Positions 17,041-26,021 of a DNA stretch of 64,000 bases are shown here, in pieces. A program made the translations under genes and the position numbers. Every line of letters begins with the position of its first letter. The stretch's first letter is position 1. The notes beneath the pieces are model-generated. The model was not told the DNA's origin, did no database searches, and saw only the letters and a program-made list of their open reading frames with translations. Source of the stretch: JAJDYQ01 sp942491945. Its GTDB lineage: Bacteria; Pseudomonadota; Gammaproteobacteria; JAJDYQ01. Location of the stretch: positions 1 to 64,000 of the forward strand of contig CALODD010000035.1 of the NCBI GenBank assembly GCA_942491945.1, given 5' to 3'.

Positions 17041-20000
17041 CTAGGGACAGCTGCCATTATTTTTTGCCAAATCGACATTAATTGCATGAGTACCTGCGCC
17101 TTTATACGCGGTATACCAGATTGCATTTTTTGTCCCGGTACTTGATATGGTTGTCCCTGAAATCCTGGAAGCATAATCACAAACTGTTTTACTGTATGTA
17201 AACTGGACAGCCACGCCGGCTGATGTAGATGGATTAACCTGGATTGAGCAATTGATGGAATTACCCGATGCCGGAGTACAGTTTCCATCACCACTATTGA
17301 CGGTTGTACCGGTAACAGAATAAGCGGTAGTGTTAGTAATTGATGCAGTCGTATCATATTTCGTGAAACTAAAAAGGAGGTTTACAGTTTCCAGATTTGA
17401 TGCCACCACAACTGATTCGGTTAGATCATCGCCACTCGTAGTATTATCAGTCTCCGTCGCTGTAGCCGAACTGGCATCGTAGGTAATCGTAGTACCTACC
17501 GCGACAGCCGCGTTCACTGACGCATTCACTTGCAATGTAGCACTAGCCCCGACACTGAGATTAAACCCACTCCAGGTCACTGTGCCTGAACTATGTGCCG
17601 CAGTACCCGTCGATGCCGTATGCGATAGATATGTTGAATCAGAAGATAATTTACTGGTAAATGACAGATTAGTAGCAGGGTCGCCGCCATTATTTTTAAT
17701 CGTCACCAAATATTGCAACGCGTCACCGGCCTGCGGTGTGGAGTCTCCACTATTAAGGGTTATATCGGTCTCAATATCAGCCACTGGGCTACTACCTATG
17801 GTGATAGTCTCTGAACGATCATCGCTGGCTATACTATCTACCCCCGGAGCGACAGATTTCGCGACATTAGAAGCATCGATGGTAAAACTTATATTATCTC
17901 CTACCGTCCCCGAATTCACTGACGCATCCAATACAAGCGTTGCCGAGGCATCAACTGCTAACGTAGTCATTGCCCAAGTTCGTGTTCCACTAGTATAAGT
18001 GCCCGTACTCGCATTACTACTTACATACCCTAGTTCTGTTGGCCATGCATCATGGGTCAACGAAACCGTCGTCGCCGCAACAGGGCCATTATTAGTTACT
18101 GTAACGGTATATTGAACCTGGTCCCCCACCTGAGGAGTCCCATCCCCACTACTCAAAGTAACGTCAGTTTGTAAATCAGCTTCACCCGTAGCCACTACAG
18201 ATACTGAAGCACTTAGGCTATCGCCCGTCGTACCTGGGTCGTTGTTATCGCCAGCGGCTGCAGTCGTAATATTGGTCAGTGTTGTGCCTTCCGTACCAGC
18301 ATTGACTGAAGCATCGATGACGATATTAACGCTGGCGTCTTTTGCTAAAGAGCCAATCGTCCACAGACCACTGCCTGATGCATAAGTACCCTGAGAAGCT
18401 ACGGCTGATATAAACGTGAAACCGCCTGGGACTGCATCTGTAAGCTTCACATTCGTATCCGCATCAGGGCCATCATTAGCGACGACAATCTTAAACTGAA
18501 CCGTATCTCCCACCTCAGGCGTTGAATCAGCACTATTAAGCGTTTTCACCGTGGTCAGATCAGATGTTTTAGTTGACGAAGTTACCGTACAGCCAAAATT
18601 TTTGTTTGTTACATTTGCTGTTACCGCGCTCCCGGCAAATGAATAAGCTTGATCAGTAGGCGTTGTGCAAGAACCATTCTTCACACTAATGAGAACATTT
18701 CCTTCCCAACCGATGCCAGTACTATCACTACTATCGTATGTATGAAAAACAGTACATGAATAATCAGCAATTTCTTTACCTGAGCCCATTGATGATCTAT
18801 CCGTAACAGTACAATTACCTGCTGTACCATAGGTTTGATCATCTGAAGTATTCACAACAAACGCATCACTAACCAGTACACCATTGCTATTGCTGATAGA
18901 TCCTGTAATCGTATGGGTGAATTCTGGTACCAAGGATGGATTAAAGCCACACCCTGCCGTATCCATAAAGTAAGGGTAACTGCCTTCATTATTAATAATG
19001 TTTGTAGAAGACACATTACCTGAAGCGTCTGCTGAAATAACAGAACTTTCGGCAAGAATAGTATTTCCAGATGCATTTACCGTAATAGTTTCAAATATAA
19101 TTTGGTCATTATCAGCAGCTAGATAGCCCTCTTCCAGCCGTGTATCGCTGGTATACCAATATGGCTGTATCGCATCGGTCACACTATTACCGGACGCATC
19201 GGTCGTCTCGTAATAATGGGATTGATTGAGACAGACAAAATCATCTGGTGTATTGGCAAATGCATTAAGATCGTTCCCTGTATCGTTTCCTGAGGCATCG
19301 TATATATTCAGAAGGAACTCAGATTCATTCTCCATAACGCCTTTACAACCAGCATCATCATCGTTATTCCCAAGATCAAGTGCTAGAAAGTTATGTCCAG
19401 GCAGATAGGCATTACCAGAAGGATCAATACGGTAACCAGAGTTATAATTAGCATTGATATTAGCATCATGAGGACTTGGCAATATCAGCTCATCCTGAAC
19501 TCCAACTGTACGGAAGTTACCTACACCATCACTATTTTCATCGTCTAGTACGAGGTCATTACCTACAGTTGATGCACCTGCGCCCTGATAGTAGTCCTGC
19601 GACATCAATCCACGGTAGCTGCGTCGGCCGGAAAACTTCGGCCCATTCATACCATAGCCACCATTCGTGACCGGGTCGCCGACACAAACATTGGCCTTTT
19701 TATTTGAGACACTTTCTTCATGCAATATACTGATATTGCCAAACCAGTTGCCACCCATGTAACAAGTATATGGAAAATAACTATAGTCACCTGTATCAAC
19801 GAGGGCAGTCTTGTTTTCAACACAGGCAGCGCCCGGAGTATTTGCAACAAAAATATTACTCACATCAATATCGGCATCGGAATCTTCTAACCAGACATAG
19901 CCACTTATTTCTGAGAAAGTAATACAGGCACCATTGTCACAGGCATCTTCAATTCGTAATAGAATATAACCATTTGCATCAATCAGTTCGACACGGTTCT

Positions 20001-20646
20001 GAGCTAGATTTGTATAGGTATAGCTACCATCATCGTTCTGCTCAGCACCAGCAGGTATACTGCCATATTTGCCGGTTCCTTCTTTAGCATTACCAGATGA
20101 TGTTGGATAGCCATCGACCGAAGCTGAGTCTGATGCAAGCGCTGCCACTTCTTCAGGACTTCTGTATAAAACATTGGTGCTTAATACCACTTCATCTGTA
20201 TTACCTGTTTTAGGATCAGTCCAACTTACCTTAACGTCAACAACGACTGTGACCGCACCTGACGCGGCAGTCATGTTCCAGGAGCGAGTAAAATCAGCAT
20301 TTACGCCGGCGATCGTTGCTGCTTCAGTAACCGTTGCGGTATCTCCAGCCTGACTATCCAGATAGCTCAGTATGTCAGCTTGAAAAGTATCGGTGGAGTC
20401 CAGATTAATATTACGTAATTTGGAAACCAGCTCTGGCTGGTTAATATAATTTCGTACTTCGTCGACTTTTTGCTGGGCAAGAGCTACCGCCTCCGCTCGA
20501 GCCTTACTTGATCCGCTACTCGAGACAAGACTGGACTGAAATTTAGCTACCGCTAACAAACCAACGGCAATAATAACTACCGCAATCAATGCCTCTATCA
20601 AGGTAAAACCATGAGATTGGCGACGTGAAGAACTAGCATATATCAT
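17041..20646 (-). CDS. Giant PilV-like minor pilin with C-terminal DUF11 adhesin-like repeats
   Basis: 1,201 residues from the ATG at 20646; the longer frame from 20766 overlaps the pilX-like gene. Residues 1-30 contain a type III prepilin signal with cleavage G/FTLIE and the hydrophobic helix ALIAVVIIAVGLLAVAKFQ, typical of PilV. A beta-rich region without recognised domain spans about 150-690. Three tandem DUF11 repeats (about 130 residues each) cover about 695-1080, then a cysteine-containing C-terminus. PilV proteins are usually below 200 residues, so this is a pilin-adhesin fusion, expected at the type IV pilus tip. It is last in a FimT-PilW-PilX-PilV series. Confidence 0.85.
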   Translation of the reverse strand: MIYASSSRRQSHGFTLIEALIAVVIIAVGLLAVAKFQSSLVSSSGSSKARAEAVALAQQKVDEVRNYINQPELVSKLRNINLDSTDTFQADILSYLDSQAGDTATVTEAATIAGVNADFTRSWNMTAASGAVTVVVDVKVSWTDPKTGNTDEVVLSTNVLYRSPEEVAALASDSASVDGYPTSSGNAKEGTGKYGSIPAGAEQNDDGSYTYTNLAQNRVELIDANGYILLRIEDACDNGACITFSEISGYVWLEDSDADIDVSNIFVANTPGAACVENKTALVDTGDYSYFPYTCYMGGNWFGNISILHEESVSNKKANVCVGDPVTNGGYGMNGPKFSGRRSYRGLMSQDYYQGAGASTVGNDLVLDDENSDGVGNFRTVGVQDELILPSPHDANINANYNSGYRIDPSGNAYLPGHNFLALDLGNNDDDAGCKGVMENESEFLLNIYDASGNDTGNDLNAFANTPDDFVCLNQSHYYETTDASGNSVTDAIQPYWYTSDTRLEEGYLAADNDQIIFETITVNASGNTILAESSVISADASGNVSSTNIINNEGSYPYFMDTAGCGFNPSLVPEFTHTITGSISNSNGVLVSDAFVVNTSDDQTYGTAGNCTVTDRSSMGSGKEIADYSCTVFHTYDSSDSTGIGWEGNVLISVKNGSCTTPTDQAYSFAGSAVTANVTNKNFGCTVTSSTKTSDLTTVKTLNSADSTPEVGDTVQFKIVVANDGPDADTNVKLTDAVPGGFTFISAVASQGTYASGSGLWTIGSLAKDASVNIVIDASVNAGTEGTTLTNITTAAAGDNNDPGTTGDSLSASVSVVATGEADLQTDVTLSSGDGTPQVGDQVQYTVTVTNNGPVAATTVSLTHDAWPTELGYVSSNASTGTYTSGTRTWAMTTLAVDASATLVLDASVNSGTVGDNISFTIDASNVAKSVAPGVDSIASDDRSETITIGSSPVADIETDITLNSGDSTPQAGDALQYLVTIKNNGGDPATNLSFTSKLSSDSTYLSHTASTGTAAHSSGTVTWSGFNLSVGASATLQVNASVNAAVAVGTTITYDASSATATETDNTTSGDDLTESVVVASNLETVNLLFSFTKYDTTASITNTTAYSVTGTTVNSGDGNCTPASGNSINCSIQVNPSTSAGVAVQFTYSKTVCDYASRISGTTISSTGTKNAIWYTAYKGAGTHAINVDLAKNNGSCP
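17400..18564 (-). repeat. Three tandem DUF11-type repeats within the giant pilin
   Basis: Each unit begins with a variant of TLNSGDSTPQVGD followed by YTVTVTNNGP and later a VDASVN-like strand. Unit starts are at about 18564, 18180 and 17785, spacing 384 and 395 bp. DUF11 folds as an Ig-like strand-rich domain common in bacterial surface stalks. Confidence 0.8.
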
Positions 20647-20686
20647 GAGTTCACCCTCATTAGATTCAAATGCCCCATATCCCCAC

Positions 20687-22018
20687 CTAAAAGTCTTTCC
20701 AGCTACCAGATGTTGCGATATTCTCGGCAAGAGCTTCTTCCATATCACGCAAGATGCCGCTGTCATACCAGATATCTAGCGTACCCGTTACCGCTGTATT
20801 TGTACCCTCAACAATCATGGCACCATGAACTTCCGGGTTACCTGCCGTGTCGACATCACCAATTACATAAAGAAGCCCTAGCACTACAGCGCCGTTCGTC
20901 TTAAAGTCACCATCAATCACGACTAACGATGGCCCTCTCGTCCCCACATCTTTGCAAGGCGTATCGTATGCACCATAATCTGGGCCGCTATTCTTAGCAC
21001 GCGTACCCATTGAGGCGGAACATCCGACTGTAGGGCTGCCCGAAGTATCGCCATCTACCCATATGATTTTATTCGTCGCTAGATTCGCTCCATCCGGATA
21101 ATCATCCGCAAAATCTGCTCCGCTGATAACAATATCGGCAACGTTATTTTTAAAGTGTGCTTTCGAAACGCCAAAGGTAGCCATAAAAAACTCATCCGGC
21201 GTGTAGTCAGATAGTGTTGTCTCTCCGTCAATCACATCGCCCATAGTCGCCGTTTTTGCGGCAGCATCAACCACAACACACTTGACATATTCAGTACCTG
21301 GGCAACCATTATATAAAGTACCATCATCACATTTAAATTCACCACCGCTACAGGCTGGCCAATTGTTATCAGAATTTGTCGAATCCTTACTAGCTACTCG
21401 AGTCGAAACCGTTGCATTATTGCCTGAAATAGTTGCCACGCCACCCGTCACAATGGTGCCGAAGCCCTCTGGATTATGTATTGTCGCTGAGCCACCAACT
21501 ACCAGTGAACCACGAGCCGTAAAGGGCGTATTTGGCGCTGTTGCCAAAGGGTCATCCGTACCTATCGTTGTAGAAACAGTTCGACTAGCAACCCCGTCAC
21601 CACTAGTACCGACTGATGTAATATAAAAGTTATCAGAGTCACTTACGGTACTGGCATCCATGGCCAGTGTTATTGCCACTGTAGAATTATTATTAAATGT
21701 TTTACTATTTGTCGTCCCTGATGCATCAGTTGCAACTAGCCCGCTTGCATAGAACACGAACTCATCTGATACGGCATCGTCATCATCGTGATCAAAGCCC
21801 CCATTCTCAGCGTAGGCAATAGCCGCTTCCATACCTGCCTCAGCAGCCTCAAATGCCATTTTACTTCGAGCATCATTGCCGGAAATTTTCTGCTCTATCG
21901 AAACTGTCTTTGCTGTATATAGCGTTATCATCGTTATCAGTGTCAGAATAATAAGCGAGATCAATATCGTCATCGCTCCTCGTTGCCTAACCCGTGTACT
22001 GGTAGTTATTAAACGCAT
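20687..22018 (-). CDS. PilX-like minor pilin with long C-terminal extension
   Basis: 443 residues from the ATG at 22018 (GGTGAA upstream); an earlier in-frame start at 22051 is less likely. The N-terminus RGAMTILISLIILTLITMITLYTA and the following SIEQKISGNDARSKMAFEAAEAGMEAA match the PilX N-terminal family. PilX is usually under 200 residues. The extra 250 residues contain short glycine-bounded strands (SLVVGGSATI, TIVTGGVATISG, LVVIDGDFKTNGAVVLG) suggestive of a beta-solenoid. It lies 40 nt before the giant pilin. Confidence 0.85.
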   Translation of the reverse strand: MRLITTSTRVRQRGAMTILISLIILTLITMITLYTAKTVSIEQKISGNDARSKMAFEAAEAGMEAAIAYAENGGFDHDDDDAVSDEFVFYASGLVATDASGTTNSKTFNNNSTVAITLAMDASTVSDSDNFYITSVGTSGDGVASRTVSTTIGTDDPLATAPNTPFTARGSLVVGGSATIHNPEGFGTIVTGGVATISGNNATVSTRVASKDSTNSDNNWPACSGGEFKCDDGTLYNGCPGTEYVKCVVVDAAAKTATMGDVIDGETTLSDYTPDEFFMATFGVSKAHFKNNVADIVISGADFADDYPDGANLATNKIIWVDGDTSGSPTVGCSASMGTRAKNSGPDYGAYDTPCKDVGTRGPSLVVIDGDFKTNGAVVLGLLYVIGDVDTAGNPEVHGAMIVEGTNTAVTGTLDIWYDSGILRDMEEALAENIATSGSWKDF

Positions 22019-22028
22019 AAGTTCACCG

Positions 22029-22823
22029 TTATCTAACTCTAATTTGATCATTTCTAACTCTGACCGTGATATTCATGGAAGCATCAACCAGATCATCGCT
22101 AATCAATTCAGCATTTAATGAAATCTCAACGTTGCGTATTTCACCTGTGATATCACCCGCGCTTGGCGCCACACCACCCTGGGATGCATAACAGTTATTT
22201 TCATCTACACCGCCCGTCGAAGTATCATCATCCTGTGTGGCATTGATACATTGAGCATTAGATAGATCAAACGTTAGTGCATTTACATTTATAGTGTTTT
22301 GATCAGTAATTCTTTCCCAACTACCTCTGGCACAATCATCCGCATTGGTTCCCGCATAGGAGCAATCGTTGGAAGTCCCAGAATCATCGCAACTACTGCG
22401 CATCCATATTGCGTTATCAACTAATTTAAAACCTAACAATTCAGTGACGGATGGATTCCCTCCACTGTTATCGGAATCGTAAGCGTAGGTAATGCAGTTG
22501 CCACTTCCGGTATCTCCGGCAGATGTATTTGCTGAGGCATCACGCACATCGAGCGCTGTGCCACCCTCTTCACTAAAAGGGTTACTAGAAGAGTTCGAGG
22601 GAGTTGCGTCAGCCCAGTATCCCGCACGGCGAATGTCAGTAGACATGATATTAACCAATGTCATAATCTCCTGGTTAAGGCGACTTTGCTGCAAGGTATC
22701 TTTTGTACTATTAAGCGTTGACACATAAACAGTTAATACGCCTGCAACGACAAAAAGGCCTACTGTCATCCCTATCATCAGTTCGACAAGTGTAACGCCG
22801 TGTTGTAAATTTTGACTCTTCAT
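22029..22823 (-). CDS. pilW: PilW-like minor pilin
   Basis: 264 residues from the ATG at 22823. Prepilin motif G/VTLVELMIG and hydrophobic helix, then LNQEIMTLVNIMSTDIRRAGYWA, a hallmark of PilW. It helps prime pilus assembly at the inner membrane with the other minor pilins. The start is 2 nt after the stop of the FimT-like gene and the end overlaps the longest pilX frame, so coupling is tight. Confidence 0.88.
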   Translation of the reverse strand: MKSQNLQHGVTLVELMIGMTVGLFVVAGVLTVYVSTLNSTKDTLQQSRLNQEIMTLVNIMSTDIRRAGYWADATPSNSSSNPFSEEGGTALDVRDASANTSAGDTGSGNCITYAYDSDNSGGNPSVTELLGFKLVDNAIWMRSSCDDSGTSNDCSYAGTNADDCARGSWERITDQNTINVNALTFDLSNAQCINATQDDDTSTGGVDENNCYASQGGVAPSAGDITGEIRNVEISLNAELISDDLVDASMNITVRVRNDQIRVR

Positions 22824-22825
22824 AG

Positions 22826-23449
22826 TCAACAATCCGGATAGCCGCCAACTTTATTATTGCCACTCGCATCACTAGGGGGAGAGCAAAGGCTAACTCGACC
22901 TAGAGCATTCACTAGCACTCTAATTTCCCCGCCATCCTCGCCAGCTGCAGCATAATCGGACTGTAGTGTAATAGATCCTGCTGTAGCGGTACCTCGAACG
23001 TAACTAAAGGTTAGGTGAGCATTACTAGAGTAATCGAACGTAGAACCCGTCAAATTCACGCCTACGTAATCTTCATGTTCCATGCGGCGCAGTATATTTT
23101 CATCAGCGGCATCAGCAGCATCAGCATCACCATCATCCACCCGTAGTACGCATGCATTTGCTGCAGTATTTACTATCACATCGGGGTTACATGCAGCAGC
23201 TCCAGCAATCATTCCAAGATCCCAATCTCGATTACCATCTCGATCAATACTAACGATTATATTCTGAGAGCGAGCCACTGCCTCTGAACGAGCAGACTGG
23301 AGTTCACCATATAACCCTTCCGCACCCGCAATTAGACGTTTCTTATCAAAAAAGCCACCCAGATTAGGGAGTGCGAACGTAGCAACAATAGCTAGTATCG
23401 CCACAGTAATCATGAGCTCCATTAGAGTAAAACCAGTATAGGCACGCAT
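22826..23449 (-). CDS. FimT/GspH-like minor pseudopilin
   Basis: 207 residues. Prepilin motif G/FTLMELMITVAILAIVATFALPNL, then LQSARSEAVARSQNIIVSI, typical of FimT/FimU/GspH. The C-terminus has a cysteine pair (LCSPPSD...GYPDC) also seen in the second copy at 24106. It is the first gene of the FimT-PilW-PilX-PilV unit. The two FimT-like paralogues share layout but differ in sequence. Confidence 0.87.
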   Translation of the reverse strand: MRAYTGFTLMELMITVAILAIVATFALPNLGGFFDKKRLIAGAEGLYGELQSARSEAVARSQNIIVSIDRDGNRDWDLGMIAGAAACNPDVIVNTAANACVLRVDDGDADAADAADENILRRMEHEDYVGVNLTGSTFDYSSNAHLTFSYVRGTATAGSITLQSDYAAAGEDGGEIRVLVNALGRVSLCSPPSDASGNNKVGGYPDC

Positions 23450-23616
23450 ATTCTTTCAATAAGCAATCTAGTGCGTTAATTATATGCTAGTTACTAACCG
23501 CTTGGCAGGATTGTGAGCACCGATCATCCGAAAAAATATACATTCCATCTGCTTCACGGTAGCATTGGCACAATATGCAAATTAAAACTAGCCCACACCC
23601 ATACGGAACATACAAG

Positions 23617-24105
23617 ATGAGCACTCGTGCATACGCTAAAGGATTCACACTAATTGAGCTAATGATAGTAGTAGCAATCATCGGGATACTAGCCTCAATT
23701 GCAACTCCCGCATACAACTCTTACGTACAAAGAGCTAAACGAACCGATGCAACAACTGCACTAAGCCAAATTCAGCTTACGCAAGAAAAACTACGAGCTA
23801 ACTGCCGATATTACGGCCTTGAGGGCGCTTCGAGCAGCTGCGGCGCAAACGCTGCTGCAACCACTGTATCTGTAGCTGACTCAGATGCTGGCACCGCTGG
23901 CTACCAGAGTCCAGAAGGACACTACACCCTTGATATTTCTAGCAACAGCGGCACCGCATATACTGCAACAGCAACTGCTTCATCTACATCACAATTGGGA
24001 GATACGGATTGTCGTGTATTCACATTAAAAATAGAGCCAGCTAACCCGCAAGGCGAAAAAACCAGTACAGATAGTGGCGGAAGTGCCTCAACGAATTGCT
24101 GGTAA
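23617..24105 (+). CDS. pilE: PilE-like type IV minor pilin
   Basis: 162 residues from the ATG at 23617; the upstream in-frame codons lack the prepilin signal. Leader MSTRAYAKG, cleavage G/FTLIELMIVVAIIGILASIATPAY, then YVQRAKRTDATTALSQIQLTQEKLR, as in PilE. Two cysteines near residues 62-74 and two near the end may form disulfides. It is transcribed opposite to the rest of the cluster and its stop abuts the stop of the second FimT-like gene. Confidence 0.87.
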   Translation: MSTRAYAKGFTLIELMIVVAIIGILASIATPAYNSYVQRAKRTDATTALSQIQLTQEKLRANCRYYGLEGASSSCGANAAATTVSVADSDAGTAGYQSPEGHYTLDISSNSGTAYTATATASSTSQLGDTDCRVFTLKIEPANPQGEKTSTDSGGSASTNCW

Positions 24106-24696
24106 TCACCAACTGCAACTTTTCGTTGGATATCCTGCAACGTGACCATCACCTGAGGGCGAACACATTCGGATTCTACCCAGCAGCCCGGTTACCACTT
24201 TTAGACGGTAGCCGGACTCTGACTCAAGTTTTACGCTTCCAGCCTTAGCTGTTCCACGGACATATTTAAATTTTGCTTCATCAGAGCCAAAGGTAACATT
24301 ACTCACACTGACTCCAGTGTAGTCATTACTCACGACTTTATACTGCACGTAGTCATCTGAATCCAAAACCCCGTCACCATCATCAATGATGATATAACAG
24401 GGGTTACTATCTACCATTGCATGGTCAGGATTGCATCCAGATGTTTGACTAATCACCGCTACCCACTCGGTCGAACCACTGATCTCGAAATCCACATACG
24501 TGTCGGCTGAAGTAGCAATCGCGTGCGCACGAGCTAATTGCAAATAGCCATATATTGCTTCACCTGCAGCAATTAAATGACGCTTTTCGAAATAACTATT
24601 GAGGTTAGGAACTGCTATCGCCACGAGCATCGATAGAATCGAAATCGTCATCAATAACTCGATTATTGTGAACCCCGCATACAAATAATGTCGCAT
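24106..24696 (-). CDS. Second FimT/FimU-like minor pseudopilin
   Basis: 196 residues from the ATG at 24696, which follows a GGAGGG site; the frame from 24732 is less likely. Prepilin motif G/FTIIELLMTISILSMLVAIAVPNL, then IYGYLQLARAHAIATSADTYVDFEI. The C-terminus RMCSPSGDGHVAGYPTKSC parallels the FimT-like gene at 22826, indicating duplication. It converges on the pilE-like gene with no gap. Confidence 0.85.
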   Translation of the reverse strand: MRHYLYAGFTIIELLMTISILSMLVAIAVPNLNSYFEKRHLIAAGEAIYGYLQLARAHAIATSADTYVDFEISGSTEWVAVISQTSGCNPDHAMVDSNPCYIIIDDGDGVLDSDDYVQYKVVSNDYTGVSVSNVTFGSDEAKFKYVRGTAKAGSVKLESESGYRLKVVTGLLGRIRMCSPSGDGHVAGYPTKSCSW

Positions 24697-24806
24697 AATC
24701 CCTCCGGACAACCCAGAGAAATCATGCGGCATTTAATCCATTAATTATACTGTAATATATTATAGTTTTTAGTAATACTCCTGCGATTTAATAGAGTATT
24801 TACAGT

Positions 24807-25835
24807 CTAAGCTTCAACAGTTTCAACTTCTGCACTATCTGCAGGCTCTATACCCAGCAGTTTTTGTCGCAGTGCCGCGTCCACTTCCTCAACTATTTCA
24901 GGATGCTCTTTCAGGTACTGACGGACATTTTCTTTACCCTGACCGATACGATCTTCACCATAGCTATACCAGGCGCCTGCTTTCTTGATAAGACCATGCT
25001 CAACGCCGAGGTCAATAATCTCGCCCAGGAACGAAATACCTTCGCCGTAAAGAATTTCAAAAGTCGCGATCTTGAATGGCGGCGCCATTTTATTCTTAAC
25101 CACTTTCACCTTCGTATCGTTACCGACAATTTCATCACCTTTCTTGATTGCACCAGTACGGCGAATATCTAACCGAACCGACGCGTAGAACTTCAGTGCG
25201 TTACCACCAGTGGTCGTTTCAGGATTGCCAAACATTACACCGATCTTCATACGAATCTGGTTAATGAAAATCACCATCGTGTTAGAGCGCTTGATATTTC
25301 CCGTGAGCTTACGCAGCGCCTGCGACATGAGACGGGCCTGCAGACCCATATGCGAATCACCCATCTCACCTTCAATTTCTGCCTTCGGTGTTAGGGCCGC
25401 AACTGAGTCAATCACGACCAGATCAACCGCCCCAGAGCGCACCAGCATGTCGGTAATCTCCAGGGCTTGCTCACCGGTGTCCGGCTGAGACACCAATAAA
25501 TCATCAATCGAGACATTAAGCTTTTCTGCATAACTCGGGTCTAGCGCATGTTCGGCATCGACAAATGCCACGGTTCCGCCCTGCTTTTGCGCCTCAGCAG
25601 CTACCTGCAATGACAATGTTGTTTTACCGGAAGATTCAGGGCCGTAGATCTCGATAATCCGCCCCTTCGGTAAACCACCGATTCCCAGCGCCACATCCAG
25701 TGCCAGTGAGCCCGTCGGAATCACCTCAATATCAGTCGCTTTGCCATCACCCATACGCATCACAGAACCCTGGCCAAACTGCTTTTCTATCTGAGAGAGC
25801 GCTGCGGCGAGTGCTTTTTGTTTTTGATCTTCCAT
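24807..25835 (-). CDS. recA: Recombinase RecA
   Basis: 342 residues. Walker A GPESSGKTT (about 65-73), Walker B LVVIDSVAAL, and the loop 2 region FINQIRMKIGVMFGNPETTTGGNAL are all intact. It forms the ATP-dependent filament on single-stranded DNA for homologous recombination and SOS induction. The ATG follows ACAGGAGGCAATGAA. No recX follows on this strand. The promoter region carries an unusual triple repeat and no recognisable LexA box. Confidence 0.98.
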   Translation of the reverse strand: MEDQKQKALAAALSQIEKQFGQGSVMRMGDGKATDIEVIPTGSLALDVALGIGGLPKGRIIEIYGPESSGKTTLSLQVAAEAQKQGGTVAFVDAEHALDPSYAEKLNVSIDDLLVSQPDTGEQALEITDMLVRSGAVDLVVIDSVAALTPKAEIEGEMGDSHMGLQARLMSQALRKLTGNIKRSNTMVIFINQIRMKIGVMFGNPETTTGGNALKFYASVRLDIRRTGAIKKGDEIVGNDTKVKVVKNKMAPPFKIATFEILYGEGISFLGEIIDLGVEHGLIKKAGAWYSYGEDRIGQGKENVRQYLKEHPEIVEEVDAALRQKLLGIEPADSAEVETVEA

Positions 25836-25887
25836 TTCATTGCCTCCTGTGGCGATTATCTTTTCCGCCTCCTGGCGGGATAACTGA

Positions 25888-25916
25888 AATGTAGTTTATA
25901 CTTTTTATTATGTCAA
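25888..25916 (-). promoter_or_regulatory. Predicted sigma-70 promoter of recA
   Basis: On the minus strand, a perfect TTGACA (25916-25911) is followed after 17 nt by TACATT (25893-25888), a four-of-six match to the -10 consensus, about 52 nt before the recA start. Confidence 0.7.
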
Positions 25917-25943
25917 TACTTTTTATCATACATATACTTTTTA
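25898..25943. promoter_or_regulatory. Three identical 10-bp motifs at 18-bp spacing between recA and the WYL regulator
   Basis: ATACTTTTTA occurs at 25898-25907, 25916-25925 and 25934-25943, exactly 18 bp apart. The first lies in the spacer of the predicted recA promoter, the second touches its -35 box and the third lies just upstream. Position between divergent genes and exact phasing suggest an operator array, most simply for the adjacent WYL protein; binding is inference. Confidence 0.65.
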
Positions 25944-26021
25944 CCACCAAAAGACTTTATATTTAGCTCCATATTGAGAATAATCCATCTGAATAACTGC
26001 GGTATAAGAATGGAAATACGA

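Noticed and set aside
17025..17357. 110-residue minus-strand ORF at the end of the giant pilin
   Set aside because: Shifted frame inside the pilin C-terminus with low-complexity composition and no start signal.
20647..20766. Upstream 40-residue extension of the giant pilin
   Set aside because: It would overlap the pilX-like gene and place the prepilin signal 50 residues in; the ATG at 20646 gives a normal leader.
25836..25973. LexA/SOS box upstream of recA
   Set aside because: I looked for CTGT-N8-ACAG and close variants on both strands and found none; partial matches such as CTGTGG at 25850 lack the second half.
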